From Hygrocybe punicea (Eukaryota; Basidiomycota; Agaricomycetes; Agaricales; Hygrophoraceae): a DNA stretch of 64,000 bases. How positions within the stretch are numbered: the first letter of the stretch is position 1; the number at the start of each line of letters is the position of its first letter. Position numbers and translations under genes: made by a program. The DNA lies in contig OY744470.1 in assembly GCA_963556145.1 (NCBI GenBank), positions 1,116,001 through 1,180,000 of the forward strand, written 5' to 3'. Below are positions 32,660 through 45,600 of this stretch, piece by piece. The notes beneath the pieces are model-generated. The model had not been told where the DNA came from, ran no database searches, and worked only from the letters and a program-made list of their open reading frames with translations.

Positions 32660-35244
32660 GATGAGATCATTTGAGGTTCCAAGCTGTTCGAGGGAGACTC
32701 AACATCCATCCAGACTTGTTTCTTCTTTTTTTTCTCCTGAACCTCCTGAACCTCCTGGAAATCCGACTCATCGCTGCTATCTGGGATCACCGCAGCAGAC
32801 CTTACTCTCTTTCTCGTCGACGAATGGCCAGGAGCTGCTTTTTTTCTCTTCAATGGGCGTGAAGGTGCAGCGTTGTCCTTGGTGGAATCTGGTTCAGACT
32901 CCTCATCCGAATGAGGTTGCTTCCTATTGGGAGACACCTGGATCTCAACCCGGACCTTTTTGGGGTGCTTTGAAGCTCTAGTCAAGCGAGGTGCAGGAGC
33001 GCTCTCAGCATCTCGTTTCTTTGGGGCGCCGGAGAGGTTCGTTGGAGGCCCGGAAAGCTTCGCTTTGACAACGGTTTTAGCAGGACTGGGTGGCAAGCGA
33101 GGGAGCCCACGGGAGTCAACAGTGCCATTGGCAAATTTATGCCGGCCGAAAGCCTGAGAGGAGGTTGATTCAGGAGGGACTCCTATGATCACCGGAGATC
33201 GGGAGGCTGTCAAATCACCTTGAAATGATGCTCATATATTAGCACAATGACAGGAAGACATCCATAGTACCAACCTTTCTTTTCTTTGGCAACCAAACAA
33301 AACCGCAAGGGAAAGTGGGGATCATTGAAAGCATTCAGGATGTTGGTGACGTGCACCTGGGTGAGATCATTGATACCTTTGCTCTTTTGAGCAGCGGGGG
33401 GTTTGTCACCGGGGAGTGGTGCATGCTCAGGGTAATTTTCACATATTAAGCCGAATGTAGCCAGGTGTGTAGCCATCAGTGACCAAGGGAAGTTTTTCTT
33501 CGGCCACTTGAAGCCAAATCAATCTGTTGCAAGCCTCTGAGTGGACCAGCGAATGAAGACATGAGTGAAACGTACAAAGTTCCTGATTGAAACAAGTCTT
33601 GACTAATTCGAGACGGCCGTTTGGGGTCATAAGCATCTCCGTAGCATTTTTTATGGTCGCAGGAGCGTCCTCCGTGTCAACCTTCCCATCCTCTGCCAAA
33701 TATCCAAGAGGCTCTTTAGTTTGTGTCTCTGGCTCAGGGGTGGTATCTTGGAATGCCTCTTCGACGAGGGCCAATGACATATTGTGCCTTTGTGGCTGGT
33801 CAGCAACTCTAACTATTATTTGAGAGGAGCTAGGACCATACTGGATATGCGCCTTGAAGTTGCCCACCATGGCATCATTGTCTGCTCGACATCTCACTTG
33901 GAAGAACTAAGATATGATATTAGTGCATGAGCTTATATAAACAGAACGTTGTCATACATCCTGCGCATACTCAGTCATGAAAACTTCTCCGAGCGACCCA
34001 TCCTGGTTGACCACCTTGCCAGCAATGACCAAAGCCGTCTCGAAACCATATCGGGCACTATAAAATTTGGCCTGCAGGGCTATCAGCACGAGGAACAAAT
34101 TTTTAAGCACACATACTCACCCTCTGGACAACCTCGGATGAGTACTTCTGAAAGGTTCTTGCCCGCTGGGCCAAAGTCTGAGTGTGAGGAGGCTCGTTGA
34201 TTCGTATCTCATCCCACGTCTCCAAGATATCAGACCACGAATCAGGAAAGGCATGCTTGAATGCCTTGAAGCATGCGGTGCAAATCTCCACCGTGAGTTG
34301 ACAGTCTGTATTGTCATCAGCGACTCGTTGACAAACAAAGCATAAGGTAAACCAACCTGGCTCGAAACCGGCACGACGAAGTTCCGCAGGTCGATTCTGA
34401 GGGTGTTTGATGTACGTCTCATAGGCGTTCCAGGGATTTCCGGGTCCATTGTTTACCTTGTTCTTCTGCCCATTCTGTTTCTCCCAGAAACTGAGGACCT
34501 GATCCATCGACAATTGGGTGTCAGCAGCTAGGGCATTAAAGTACCCCAGGACTTCGCTAAACCCATCCTGCAAGGCTTTGCGGTTCCGCTCTGACATGCG
34601 GCCGACAGCCGTTCTGTGAGGTGAAGCGGCTGCACTGGGAGGCTCCGCCGAAGTTGCGACTGTCACGGGTGGCTGATTAGGAGGGGCCGGGGTGGCTGGT
34701 GTGGAAGGTATGATTTGCAAGACTGGAGGTGCATGACGTGATTCTCTGGGAGAGCTGCTGGAATGGGATTTCCCAGGAATCTTGGGCACCGCGGGAATGG
34801 GCACCGTGGGACTGGAACCATCTGGAGCGAGTTGAGCACGTCGATCTGATGCCCGTGAGACCAACCCTGCATCACGGGAAGAGGCGCGGACCACGGTGCG
34901 GAGACGAGTGGGCGTCTCATACGAGGGGGTGGAGAGTCGCCTTTTATGTGGTGTACGTGGGGTCCCCCCACCGATTTGGGTTACAGAGAAATCATAGAGG
35001 TCACTGTACTGCTCCACCGGGTCCTCGTCAACTATGGTGCCCACAGGTGCCGAGCTACCTCGGTTGGTACGAATAGTGGGGTGGGCATGAAGGAGTTGCC
35101 GGTCTGATTCCTAGAGGGTGAAGTAAGTAAGAGAAAAAGGAGGTTAGTGGGATCACTACGCTTACAAGAGCGTGCGGGTTTGCCATGAAAAACAAGACAC
35201 AGTGTGAAGCTGAGCAAAAGTGCTGAAATGAGTGGTCAGTATAC

Positions 35245-35914
35245 TCATGGGAGGAACAGTCGAAAAATCCTTACAGAATGGAAAGAACTTATCAGCAAGA
35301 GGGAAACAGATACTCCACGCTCGTTGCACCAGGTTGAATAGACAACGTGTTGTTGCTGTGTTGGGTTGATGAGGTCAACGAGGTGATTATTGGGATAAGG
35401 AGAGAGACAAACCGGAGGGCGCCCTAGATGGTGTGAGAGAGAGTTCGACGTGTCGCTGTTGAATGTTGAAAAACGTGTTGGGTTCCATTGGCAGTCCATC
35501 ACGATCTGCGACACGGATGAAGAGAAGAATGATAGGATGGGAAGGTGAGGTGACAGGTTAAATTGCAGAGCAGCTGGAGAGGTTGGTGGAGGTCAACAGA
35601 GGTGAATAAGAGGCGTGTGAGAGGTACGAGAGAAGACTTGTCTTACCGATTTAGTCCATTCATTCCAGCCAATGAGATTCCGTTTAATGATGCGCTGAAT
35701 ATAAAACTTTGCTTATCGGACAATGACAGCACTAAAAATCATGAAAGATTTGTCAAGACGCTCCATAGTCACTGCCGCTCGACCTTATCCCAATGGTCTT
35801 TGGATATTACGGAGAGGTCGAGCGGCAGTAAAGGCTTGGTGCATCCCTTCGACGAAGCTTGAACGATTATACAGATTATCTAACCGTACTCACCTTTCTT
35901 TTTGCTACATGTCA
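35245..35914. other. Divergent intergenic region
   Basis: Lies between the minus-strand gene starting at 35186 and the plus-strand gene starting at 35915, so it should contain both promoters. Bases 35750-35835 hold an imperfect inverted pair (GACGCTCC / GGTCGAGCGGCAGT) of unknown meaning. No coding exon supported. Confidence 0.35.
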
Positions 35915-36627
35915 ATGGGCCGCCGGGCGAAGTACTACAGTCAAGCGGACAAGGCTGCTGCTGCCAATGCTCGTCGGAGGTTATCATCCCAGAGGTATGT
36001 TCTTGGCCCCTACAGCATACCTTTAACATCTGACTTTAATATCTCAGTGCTCAAGTCCAAGCAATACGATCAACAATGAATCGGACTGCATATATTCGCC
36101 TGCATAGTCGGAAAGGGTCATCGACACCTTCAATATCCTACCAGGAACTCCTGGACATCCCAGAGCTCCCAGTCCCCCTCATCTCGCAAGCATTGCTCCC
36201 TTTGCCAGACCACACCAGCTACTTCTTTATGGAGGGATTCCGGAGTGCAGAGAACCTTGACCAATCCGACCTGGGGTGTTGGGATCAAGATCCCCCCTTT
36301 AATTTCGCACCAGACACAGACACACCCTCGGAACGACGTTTTACCAAAAGGCTCGGAGAGGTGATGCACGGCCGGCGCTTGCGGTTGCAACAAGAGGAGG
36401 ACCTGGTGAGGGACAGGAATTTTGAGGGGCGTAGTCCTAAGCAACAGAGGGAATTGCTGTGCGGAGAGCTATGGGCGGTCTTAGCGATGTGGGAAGGACT
36501 GGCAAGCTATCTTACAACCTATAAGGGCACCCGCCGTGAAATTCACATGGCCGAGCATTTATTACAGTGGTGCGCTCGGAAAATTGTTCATCTCATAGAA
36601 AAGTGGGAGGGTCTCATATACATGTAA
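35915..36627 (+). CDS. Small basic protein accompanying the KDZ transposon
   Basis: Two exons, 35915-35994 and 36048-36627 (intron GTATGT..CAG), total 660 bases in frame, 219 residues. The N-terminus 'MGRRAKYYSQADKAAAANARRR' is a basic helix of the type seen in small genes next to KDZ/Ulp1 loci of Agaricomycetes, suggesting DNA or RNA binding. The rest is mixed and helical ('PKQQRELLCGELWAVLAMWEG'), with no known catalytic motif. Its stop lies one base from the stop of the convergent transposase/Ulp1 gene. Function unknown; location suggests it belongs to the element. Confidence 0.65.
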
Positions 36628-36628
36628 T

Positions 36629-39600
36629 CTAGATCCTAGGTAGGCTAAGCGCAAGACAATGTAAATATTTCCTGAGGTCGCCCATGTCATGTTCGACAAC
36701 ATTGGGGAGGTGGTACCCGTGGAGAACCGCTGCGATGCATGCTAGAACCCATACGCCACAATCATACCCATTGGTTTGAACTGGAAGAACCTGGAAGACA
36801 GTTAAATGTAAGTTCAACACAAGAAGGTCAAACATACCGATATCAGATGAGCTGTCCAATCATCCATGGCGATGTGAAGGTTGTTTCCATGCTGGTTAGC
36901 AAGTCGAACCATACATGATATCAAAGATGAGATGTCCTTGACATCTTGCACCCATGGCCGGCGAGCGGCAAAGCTGTCAAAGAGGTACAGAGAACGATCC
37001 GGCACAGATATTATACACACAACCCAATGTTCTGCCATTCTCCGGTGGATGGGAAGGATCCATACATTCTTTTGCCAGTAGGATGTCTTGTATATATTGC
37101 GCCATATTTCATCGTCTGAGGCACTGTAACGGACGCGAGGAAGGTCAAATGTCGACAAGATGGCGCACCGCTCAGCAGATTGAATGCCGCTGATGCTGAG
37201 CTGATGTTGTAGGAGAGCGGCGCCAGCGTTAATACATACGTCATTCAAACGCGCATACGCTGAACCGAGAAGTTCAAGGTCGCACTGCTCAAAGACATGT
37301 GTTGGCAGATTATGAAATCGGCGGAGGATGCGAGGTACATGGATGCTAGGGTCTTTCAACTGGAAGTTGGTGTTTTGAAAACGGTTCAGCATGTCATAGT
37401 CGATTTGAAGCTCCTGTAACATATTCATCGGGGATGACTTGTTTAAGGTGGAGAGAAACATACCGGTAATATCCATTTTATCTTGATATCACAAATGGCA
37501 GGGGCTTCATCGTGTTCCAACTCTTCATTTTCAGTGGACAGCAGGTCGACAAGAGTAAGTTGTTCACTGTCTAGGATCAGAGGGTCTTCATCCAAGGGTA
37601 AATTTGGTTCCGCCTCGAGCAATGGCATAGCCTCTGTGGTTGTGGATGGACGTTGTATGGAGCCTCTGCCGAGGTCTTGTGGAACTGTAGTGGGAGGTTG
37701 TAAATACCCTTCGCATGGTGATAGAATCTCATGAGGGTTTGGCCAGCGAGTGGAGAGATACCGGAGATGCTTATACTGCTGTTGTAACAAAGTCACTAAA
37801 TGTTGAACTGCTGAAACCGTTAGAGGTCAAAGTCAAGGGCATGAAAGTTCACTCACACGACTGCACTTGAAGAGCTAACTCCAGAGCAGTTAGTTCTTTT
37901 CCCATCCAGCCGCAAAGGTTCTCTGCTTCTTGACCCAGTCGGTCTCTTTCTTCCTTAGCCCTGTCGACTTTCTGCATCGCCCGGATGCCTTCGCGAACGT
38001 CAAGATCATCTAGCCAGCGGGGTATGTTTCCAGCTGATGGGGACACCCAGACATCTTCCATCAAGTGTGTGCAGGCTCGTAGTTCGGCAAGCTCAGTGGG
38101 AAGCGGTGGTGGCAGTGGTATTGACCACTCGGGCTTGTATAGTGATTCCATCATTGCACAATATTGATTGAACTTGCGGATCGCGGTCATCAGAGCCGGG
38201 TGGCACTTAGCAATAGCCTTGCGCGTATACTGATGGAGCTTCGTACCTGAGGATCATCAGTTCCGCTTTTGCGTGACTGCCCAGCCTGAGGTACATACCT
38301 AGAGCTATCTCGCTACCTCCTGCTGCTTGGTCCAGCTTATCCCACTCGAAGAAACTACCGATAGCACGTTTTCGAATGTTGATCTTTAGATTGCGAGCCA
38401 TAAGAAGCGCTTGAAGAAAGTCGAAGTCAATGCCTTCAAGTTCGGGGAAGAGTTGATGCACATTAAGCGATCCATAGAGATTGTCAACTTTTTTTTGAAG
38501 GCGGTCGTGGGTCCTTTCTAGACTCTCCAAGAGGCTCTGGGTATCCCCGCCGGAAGAACCCTGTTTAAGAGTGGTTCGTGTTGCAAGTAAGGTTTTGTTG
38601 AGGGCCTCGAGGTTGCTTTGTAGTTGTAGTACAGAGTCAAGCTCTTTCTTGAGGCGGGCGGGAGCATCTGCATATCAGTGGTCAGTCTGGGCTTTATCAA
38701 CAGTGAGGCAGACTAACGAGCACGCGCAGATAGCTGAAAGGCCTTTTGGAGTTTCCACTGTCGACGAAGCTTGGGGAGGCTTACACCACACTCATCAAGG
38801 ACTGCTTGCGCTTTGCAGCCTTGGATTTTGACTCCAAGACGAAGGCGGCGTTGGATCCAATCCCCGAGGTCATCACGTAGTTCACGGCCAATATAAGTGG
38901 CATGGCGATCAAGAAGCCATAACCGTCGTGTCCTCTGTTGATGTTCTCGGTCAGTATCGCGGAACCTGCAATGAAAATTGTTGCTTACCCCAGACATTCT
39001 GGTGATGCCAATAAGTTTCCTGAGGCGCGACCAGAGTCGTTCAACACCTTCTCCATCTGTTAAGCCCATATCTATGTTCGTGCATGCAAGGTATTGGCAA
39101 TACAAGGGGGAGAGGTGGTTATTTGTAGTTAAATGGGTAATTGGCTTTTTGGGGGAAAAAACATGTGGGGGTTTTTTCAAATCCGAAACAAGAGTCCAAA
39201 CCTAATCAGAGACTGGTGAGCTGCGACTCCCACAGTATTAGGAGCCCAGCGACGCGTTAGGTGAAGCAGACTCCCCATGATTAGGAGGTGGGTGACATTA
39301 CTCACAGTATCAGCGGAGAGGAGGCATTGCATAGCGTAGGAATGGTTCTAGGATCGGGGATCCTTGCATATATGGGGCCATGACGACAGCGTGTTCACGT
39401 AGGTAGATTAGGAAGGATTCGCTTGACCATCGGCCTATTGTTTTGACGACTTCGAATGGGACTCCTCGGAGAAGGAGCTCCAGGGTGGCGCCGATGCGGA
39501 TACCATGGCCTAGTAGGCATTGGAGGCCGAGGGTTTTGCATAAGTCTTTCATGCGTGTCATGAAGGCAAGGCGCGTCATTGGGCGTGTGCCTTGAGGGTG

Positions 39601-42600
39601 GTGCCAGGCGAAGAGGGGCTCGGATGGAGATGGGTGGTTGAGCTGTAAGTGGTGTTTGATTGCGGTGTCAGGGTCTGATGGGCCGGGTTGGATTGACCAA
39701 TATATGTCTTCTCCTTCGCGGGAGGCTTTGGTGGTTGGGAGGTGTATGACAGTGACTTCAAGGCCGTTGCGGTCAATCCTCTGGCTCATGTTGGCTGGCT
39801 TGACATGGAGGCTGGGGTCAAATGCTTTGAGTGTGGGAACGGTGAGTTCTCCGAGGCGCGAGAGGGAGTAGAATGTGGTGGTGAGGCAGGCGTAGAAGGC
39901 GGTGTCGAATGGGAGTGAGAGGTTGAGTTTCTCTTTGGCCACTTCCAAGAATTGGACGGTTACTGGATCTCTTCTAGGTCGCCGGGATGAGAGGGGAGTG
40001 AGGGTGGAGGCGCCGGTGAGCGCTGCCTTGATCTCGGCATTGTCGGTGGCCCATGGGTGGCCATGTAGGATGTGCCAAGCTCGTATTGCAAATGTGTAGT
40101 TAGCGATCGTCTTTCCTGAATAAGCTCTGGCGCAGTTGGCGATGAATGCAAGGATTAGGATGGGTGGAGCGGGGCAGCGTTGGCGTTCCGGGACACTACG
40201 TGAGTCACAGAATATGTGGAAGAGGAGTAGGCCTGCCCCGTATCCCGATCTGGTACCTTGTGCCCAGGCGACGGTCATCACGGTCAGGATCTTGTCCAGA
40301 TCTGATTCAGTAATGGCTACGGGGTGGCCGGTGGCATCGCGGGGTGTGCGGGTCTCGGCGGGGAGCCAGAGACGGAGGCGGTCGCGGGCAAGACAGTGGG
40401 GGCGGAGCGGGGAGGGGAGGGGAACAAGCCCGAGCCGATAAGGTTGGGGTGTGGAGTGGCCGGTTCTTTGGGTGACGGGGGTGTTGAGGTTGTCTTTGAG
40501 GCTAGTTGTCCCAGTTCGCCTTGAGCTCATGAAGCTCGGCTTCGATGCTGTCGGGGTACGAGAGGGAGGGGGAATGAGGGTGTTGGATAGAATCTGCAGC
40601 GTGCTTTGGTGCTGCTTTTGGATAGTTGCCGGATTGGAGGAGGTGACGTTCGGCGTGTGAGAGGGGTGATGTGGCATCGATGATGAGATCGTCGAGGCCA
40701 GGTGGGAGTGGGAAGCTGGGTAGGAGCTGATCGAGGGGTGGGAGGATGCCTCTAGAGAGGGGATCGGCAGGGTTGAGTTTGCTGGGAACGTAGGATGGGT
40801 GGATCGAATCAATGGTCTCGCATGAGTCGATGAAGGCGTGGGTGCGCTTGAAGATCTCGTTGACGGGGGGGTTCCTACTCCTGTGATTCCACCAGCCTTC
40901 AACGACACCTTTGTTGTCGCCGTATACCCTAAAATTCTGGCCAGGAGCCTCAGTCCAGGCGATTGCGTGGATGAGGAGCTCGAACCCGAGGCCTTCGGCC
41001 CAGCCGATGTCTCGTTGGCCGTGAAGTGTTTGCCATCCTGGTATGAGCCGCCAAGCGTGCCAGTGGTTGGATAGCAGGATGCCGATGCCGATGGTGGAGC
41101 TGGCATCGGAGTAGGCCTGGAGATCGACAGGGGAGACGGGGCTAGGGATTGGTCTCCCGAGGAAGGGCTGTTCAAGTTTCGATTTCCACCATTGGAGGTC
41201 AGCGCGGATGGATTTTGGGGCGTGACGTGGCAGGCGAGGATTGTTACCGAAGATGCCGAGCATGCTCTCTAGGCCGGTGAGGTATGCACGGCCTGAAGGG
41301 ATGACCAGGGATGCGTGGAGTAGCTTCCCGTAGAGCTTTTGAACCTCGTTGAGGATGTGAGTCGAGGCGTTGGTCCAGTCATGGATCGCGGCCAGGTACT
41401 TGGTTTCTTTTTGTCCGTGAGGGCAACTGTGATCGCGGCAAGGTCCCATTCCAGGCCAATGAAGGTTGCCAAAGAGGCGAAGGGGGTGTCCTTCGATTTC
41501 TCCCAGGGGATGCCCAGTTCGTCGGAGAGGCGGTCAATATCGTCGAAGTTGTAGCAATATGCTTGGTCCTCTGCGGAGCGGGGTGAGTGGCCGGAAAGGT
41601 CGAGGCAGGGGTAAGCGCAGTCCTCATCAAACTCTTCAAGGGTGTCGTCATCGAAGGGCCTTCCGCCGAACCAGAGGCGGCCGCCGTCGTGATGGCGGCC
41701 CCTGGTGGCGATGTCAGCGTGCCAGAGGTGGCGGCGGGCGTTGTAAGATTCAAGGTGGGTGCGGAGGATCCTGAAAAAGAAATGATCGTCAACCCATTTT
41801 GAAACTGGGGCCATCCCGTGGTATCGGAAGAGTTCAGTGCCAGCGTCGGCCACTGAACCGTATCCTCCTGATGAAGGAGATTGTTAAAAGCGGATTATAC
41901 GGTTGTTGACAACGTTAGTTGACACTCGTAAGAAAGAGAGCGGTTCTTAGAGAGACGGTAGTAAGTCTGATACAAACTTGTAATAATCCGATGGGGTGAC
42001 TACTACATCGGATACCAAGTATATATACTAACTACAAATGATGACTAATGATGACAACTAGCCAATAGCATAAGTCCCTCGGAGAAGGCAGACCCGGATA
42101 CACTCCGATGAGTAAAGAAGATTACATACGAAGATAGTCCTAACGAGTAGTTATCTGATAATAATCAGATAAGCGCATATTCAAACGAATAACGTAGACA
42201 GTGATAAATGTACGACGTTACCAATTCCAACAGAGATACCCCAAAGCACGTGGCGGTGTCAATGGAGAAGAGGTCGGGCGCGAGACGCATGACTGCTCCT
42301 GGCCATTGGGATGGGTGCAGGGGAATGGTCCGATAGGCTTCGGCGACGTCCCTTGTGGCGGCCTGGGATCCAGGTGGGAGGCGCGATATGAGGAGGCAGA
42401 TGACGGAAAAGGTGCCCCAGGTGCTGGGGAAGTGGTCAGAGTCGATCTGGGAATTGATGGAGGGGTTGGGGAATTGTGCCGAGGTCTCGTGGGGGAAGGA
42501 GTAGTTTTGTACGTTCCGGAAATGGCCTGGACGGCCGGGTTTTGGGATGATGCCGAATGGGGAGGATTGGAATGGGCCGATGAGCGCTTCGAGGGTGGCT

Positions 42601-45600
42601 TGGGAGAATGGGCCGAGGTATCTGCCTTTGGAGAGTTCTTTTGCAATGATTTTGTCGAACTCGGCGCTGTGTTCGATGATGGATTCTCGGTTGGGTGGGA
42701 TTTGGGTGGCGTGGATTGGGGGGATCTCGAGATCGAAGCCGGTGCGCATGCTCTGTGGGAGGTGACTGTAGCGGGGCCATATGTTGGAGGATTGGAGGAG
42801 GGCTTCCCAGGCATCGGGCTTATATGGCGTGAGCGCTTCCTGGCTTCTGAGCTCGAGGGCAGTTCTGTGTGCCATGAGTTGGCTCTCCACAGCCGGTGCA
42901 GATGTGCCGGGCTGTGTGGCGGGAGCTGGTGCAGCCGGAAGGGCATTGAAAGTCGATGCAGATGTCGCGGCCGTCGCGGAGGACGAGGCGCTTGTTGACG
43001 CGGTGCGCCAGTGTGGGATGTTGGTTGTCCCATGTTGTTGCGGCGTCGCATTCGCCGATGCGGTGTGGGTGGCGACCGAGGCAGACGGCGCAAGCAGAGA
43101 GGCCTCCGCCGCTTGCGCCGGAGCGAAAATCCGTGCGGATATCTGGGCAGCTGCGGTTGTCGCGGGCGCGCGCAGGGGATCTGGATCTGCGGTGTGAGTT
43201 GCTGGGTCGGTTCGCTTCGCGGCTGCGCCGGGAGGGGGGTATATTGGGATTGCCTACGGGTGGGATTGGGATGCGTTGATCCGCCTGTGATGGCGTGTAA
43301 GGAGGAGGCGTGGCGTGGGCATGCGTGGCGCAAAGTGGTGCATGCGAAGTGCAAAAGAGGCAGTGTGGTGGCATGCATGGTGCAATGTGTGGCATGCGGG
43401 GGTGCAATGTGTGGCATGCGGGGGTGCAATGTGTGGCATGCGGGGGTGCAATGTGTGGCATGCGCAGTGCAAGGGAGGCAGTGTGAGGCAATGTTTGGAT
43501 GATATGAGAAGGCGGTAGAGGGTGGTGGTTGTGGCGTCATGAATGGTGTACGGTGGTGAGAGGGGAGCGTGTGGGAATGATGGGTGACGAGGAAAGGATT
43601 AGCTGGGATTAATGATACGAGAGGGGGGGGGGGGACTGACCCGGAAATCCCGGTCGTTGTCTTTGATTCGTCGGTTGTCCCAATAGACTTCCTCTTTGGT
43701 CTGGCGTAGTACGTCTTCATCAATGATCGATAAGTTGTATGCGCCGGCAGGTGTGGGGATGGCGATGTGCCAGAGTCGTCGCTGGCGTGCTTGGTAGAGG
43801 ATCAGCGTCTTTTGGTCCAGGGGGTCGCGGGAGGATCTCATCTTGTGAATTTGAAGTTTGCCCCAGAAGGAGGCGAGCATGGCAACGCGGTCGGCGGGCC
43901 AGTCAGCTTCTTCCATGGCTACTATCATCCTTGGAGCGGCTTGGCAAAAGTCCTCCCATTTGATGTCTTTGTCGTCGAGCGCTTTGTTGGCATTATGGGT
44001 GGAGGCGGCGGGGACCCAGGAGGTGGAGCCATCCGCCTTGCGAGCGATGACCATGGCGTCGTCATCTATGGAGGCGGGGTTCCAGAGGGCCTCATCGAGG
44101 CCGTCATTAGTGTAGTACCAAAGCTCTACATATTCACCTTTGTGCATCTTCCTGGTGGCGTAGGTGGAAGGGATGACCGGGGTCGTGGTGGGCATGGGGC
44201 GGTCAGGGATTGGGATGTATTTAGTTTTGTTCTTCTTCATCTCTTCCTTACGGAGGGTTTGTTGTTCTTTGGCGGTTGTGATGGCTAACTGATCTGCTGC
44301 GACCTGGTCTAGGGCGAGTTGTTCTTCCTGTCGGATGATTTCATCGTGTATCTGGTCGCGCCATTGCTGTTTGTCGACGTTGTTCCCGAGCTGCCAGATG
44401 TTCGTTAGTATCTGGATCGCTTGGGCCTCGGTTGTTTGAGCATTGACGAGGGGAGCCCGAGTAGGGGCATAGGCAGCGGAGGCGTAGTCGGGGCAGTGTG
44501 CGAGAGCAGGGTCGAAAAGAAGCGGAGGCATGATTGGATTGATAGGTAGTGAGTGCGGAGGAAAGAGAGGGGAAAGAAAATGCTCTGTTAGAGCAGAGAA
44601 GAACTTGAGCGATGCAAGTTGTTGATGGGCAGAGATGAGGATCGCTGCGCCACAACTTGCTAAATTCGTACATAGACATAATTCTAATTTTACACTCATG
44701 TTTCGTGTATTTTAGAAAGTCACCCTCTTGGAGTCGAGGGTTATAAGCCAGTTGGCACGCCCACTGATGCCCATAGGCATGCATGGCATTGGTCACTAAC
44801 ATGAGTCGACCGGCGACATCGTCATCGAAGATGTCATACTGCAAGGGAGGGGTCAGAGAGGCTCGGTGGATGAAAAAAAGGACCTACGAGATGTGCAGAT
44901 CTATCAAGGACACACCCGACATCATACAATCCAGTAACTGTTGCTTGACTGGGAAGAAGGGTGAATAGATGCTCGAGGAGAGCAACAGCGTATTTCTGTT
45001 GTTCTCCCGGTGTGTCGATGTTGGCGAAAAAAAGCGGGATGTCGTGCCGGCAAACCAGAGCCATAACGCCGTTGTCATCAAACCATTGTGCATTCTTGTT
45101 GTAGCTGCCGTTTGTTGCAGCATGGGTGCACTCGCACTCATCAACTGCCTCGTCAGGCACCCGGGGTGTGTAGACCTTCGCCGGAGTACTGCGTGCTTGT
45201 TCTATGTGTTTCCCTACTGCGTCAACTTGTGCCTTTGGCAGGAAATATGCCGGGTCGTAAAATGCAGGACTATCACCAGAGGCGACGCAATGGCGGTGAT
45301 GCAAGTTCCCATCTGTTGCAACATGGATGTCAGAACCTCTGTTAGATGTATGAGTACTACAGATGGTGCAGAATGCTGAGTTAATCACCTGTCAAATGGT
45401 CTGCCGAACACTTCACCACCGAAACAAGCTGGACACCGCTGTTGTAGGATACGCGCGCATTGGGGTGGAGTGGGGCAGAGCGGTGGAGCGGTTTCAAAAT
45501 CAGGTACTAGGGGGGTGGGATGTGAGAGAACAGGTGGAAGTACGCCGGAGGTTGATGGGAGGTTCACTTGAGGTAAGGCGGCCACTTCTGTGATACCGGC

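Larger units (their letters stand above)
29594..35186 (-). pseudogene. Large proline-rich protein gene split by a hAT-like element
   Basis: Exons on the minus strand: 35166-35186, 34117-35110, 33958-34079, from 33906, others, and a last long exon ending 29594. The first three junctions keep frame exactly. The N-terminal 110 residues are Ser/Pro-rich. About residues 250-290 hold a cysteine cluster ('CFVCQRVADDNTDC', then 'CTAC'), possibly metal-binding. Later parts are basic and acidic low complexity ('KKVRVEIQ', 'DSSDESDF') and a Pro/Tyr-rich tail with 'PSNYRGPPG'-type repeats. An exon is cut at 32660/31430 by an inserted element; removing it restores '...QMIS' to 'SGN' in frame. A frame problem near 33500 remains unresolved. 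I do not recognise the family. Confidence 0.6.
39100..44715 (-). mobile_element. Tyrosine-recombinase retrotransposon (DIRS/Ngaro type) inside the KDZ intron
   Basis: Minus-strand order: gag with zinc finger, reverse transcriptase, RNase H, tyrosine recombinase. That replaces the usual integrase and defines the DIRS order; Ngaro-type elements are the usual form in mushrooms. It lies wholly inside a KDZ intron on the same strand. The terminal repeats were not identified, so the ends are approximate. A solo LTR interrupts the reverse transcriptase and a frame shift separates it from RNase H, so this copy is not autonomous. Confidence 0.78.

Noticed and set aside
43361..43480. Short regularly spaced repeats considered as a CRISPR array
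   Set aside because: Units of 21 bp are directly adjacent without spacers, and the window is eukaryotic.
42218..43723. 501-codon minus-strand frame rich in Pro, His and Ser
   Set aside because: It runs in a different frame over the gag zinc fingers, the intron repeat and the reverse transcriptase start; conserved motifs lie in the other frames.
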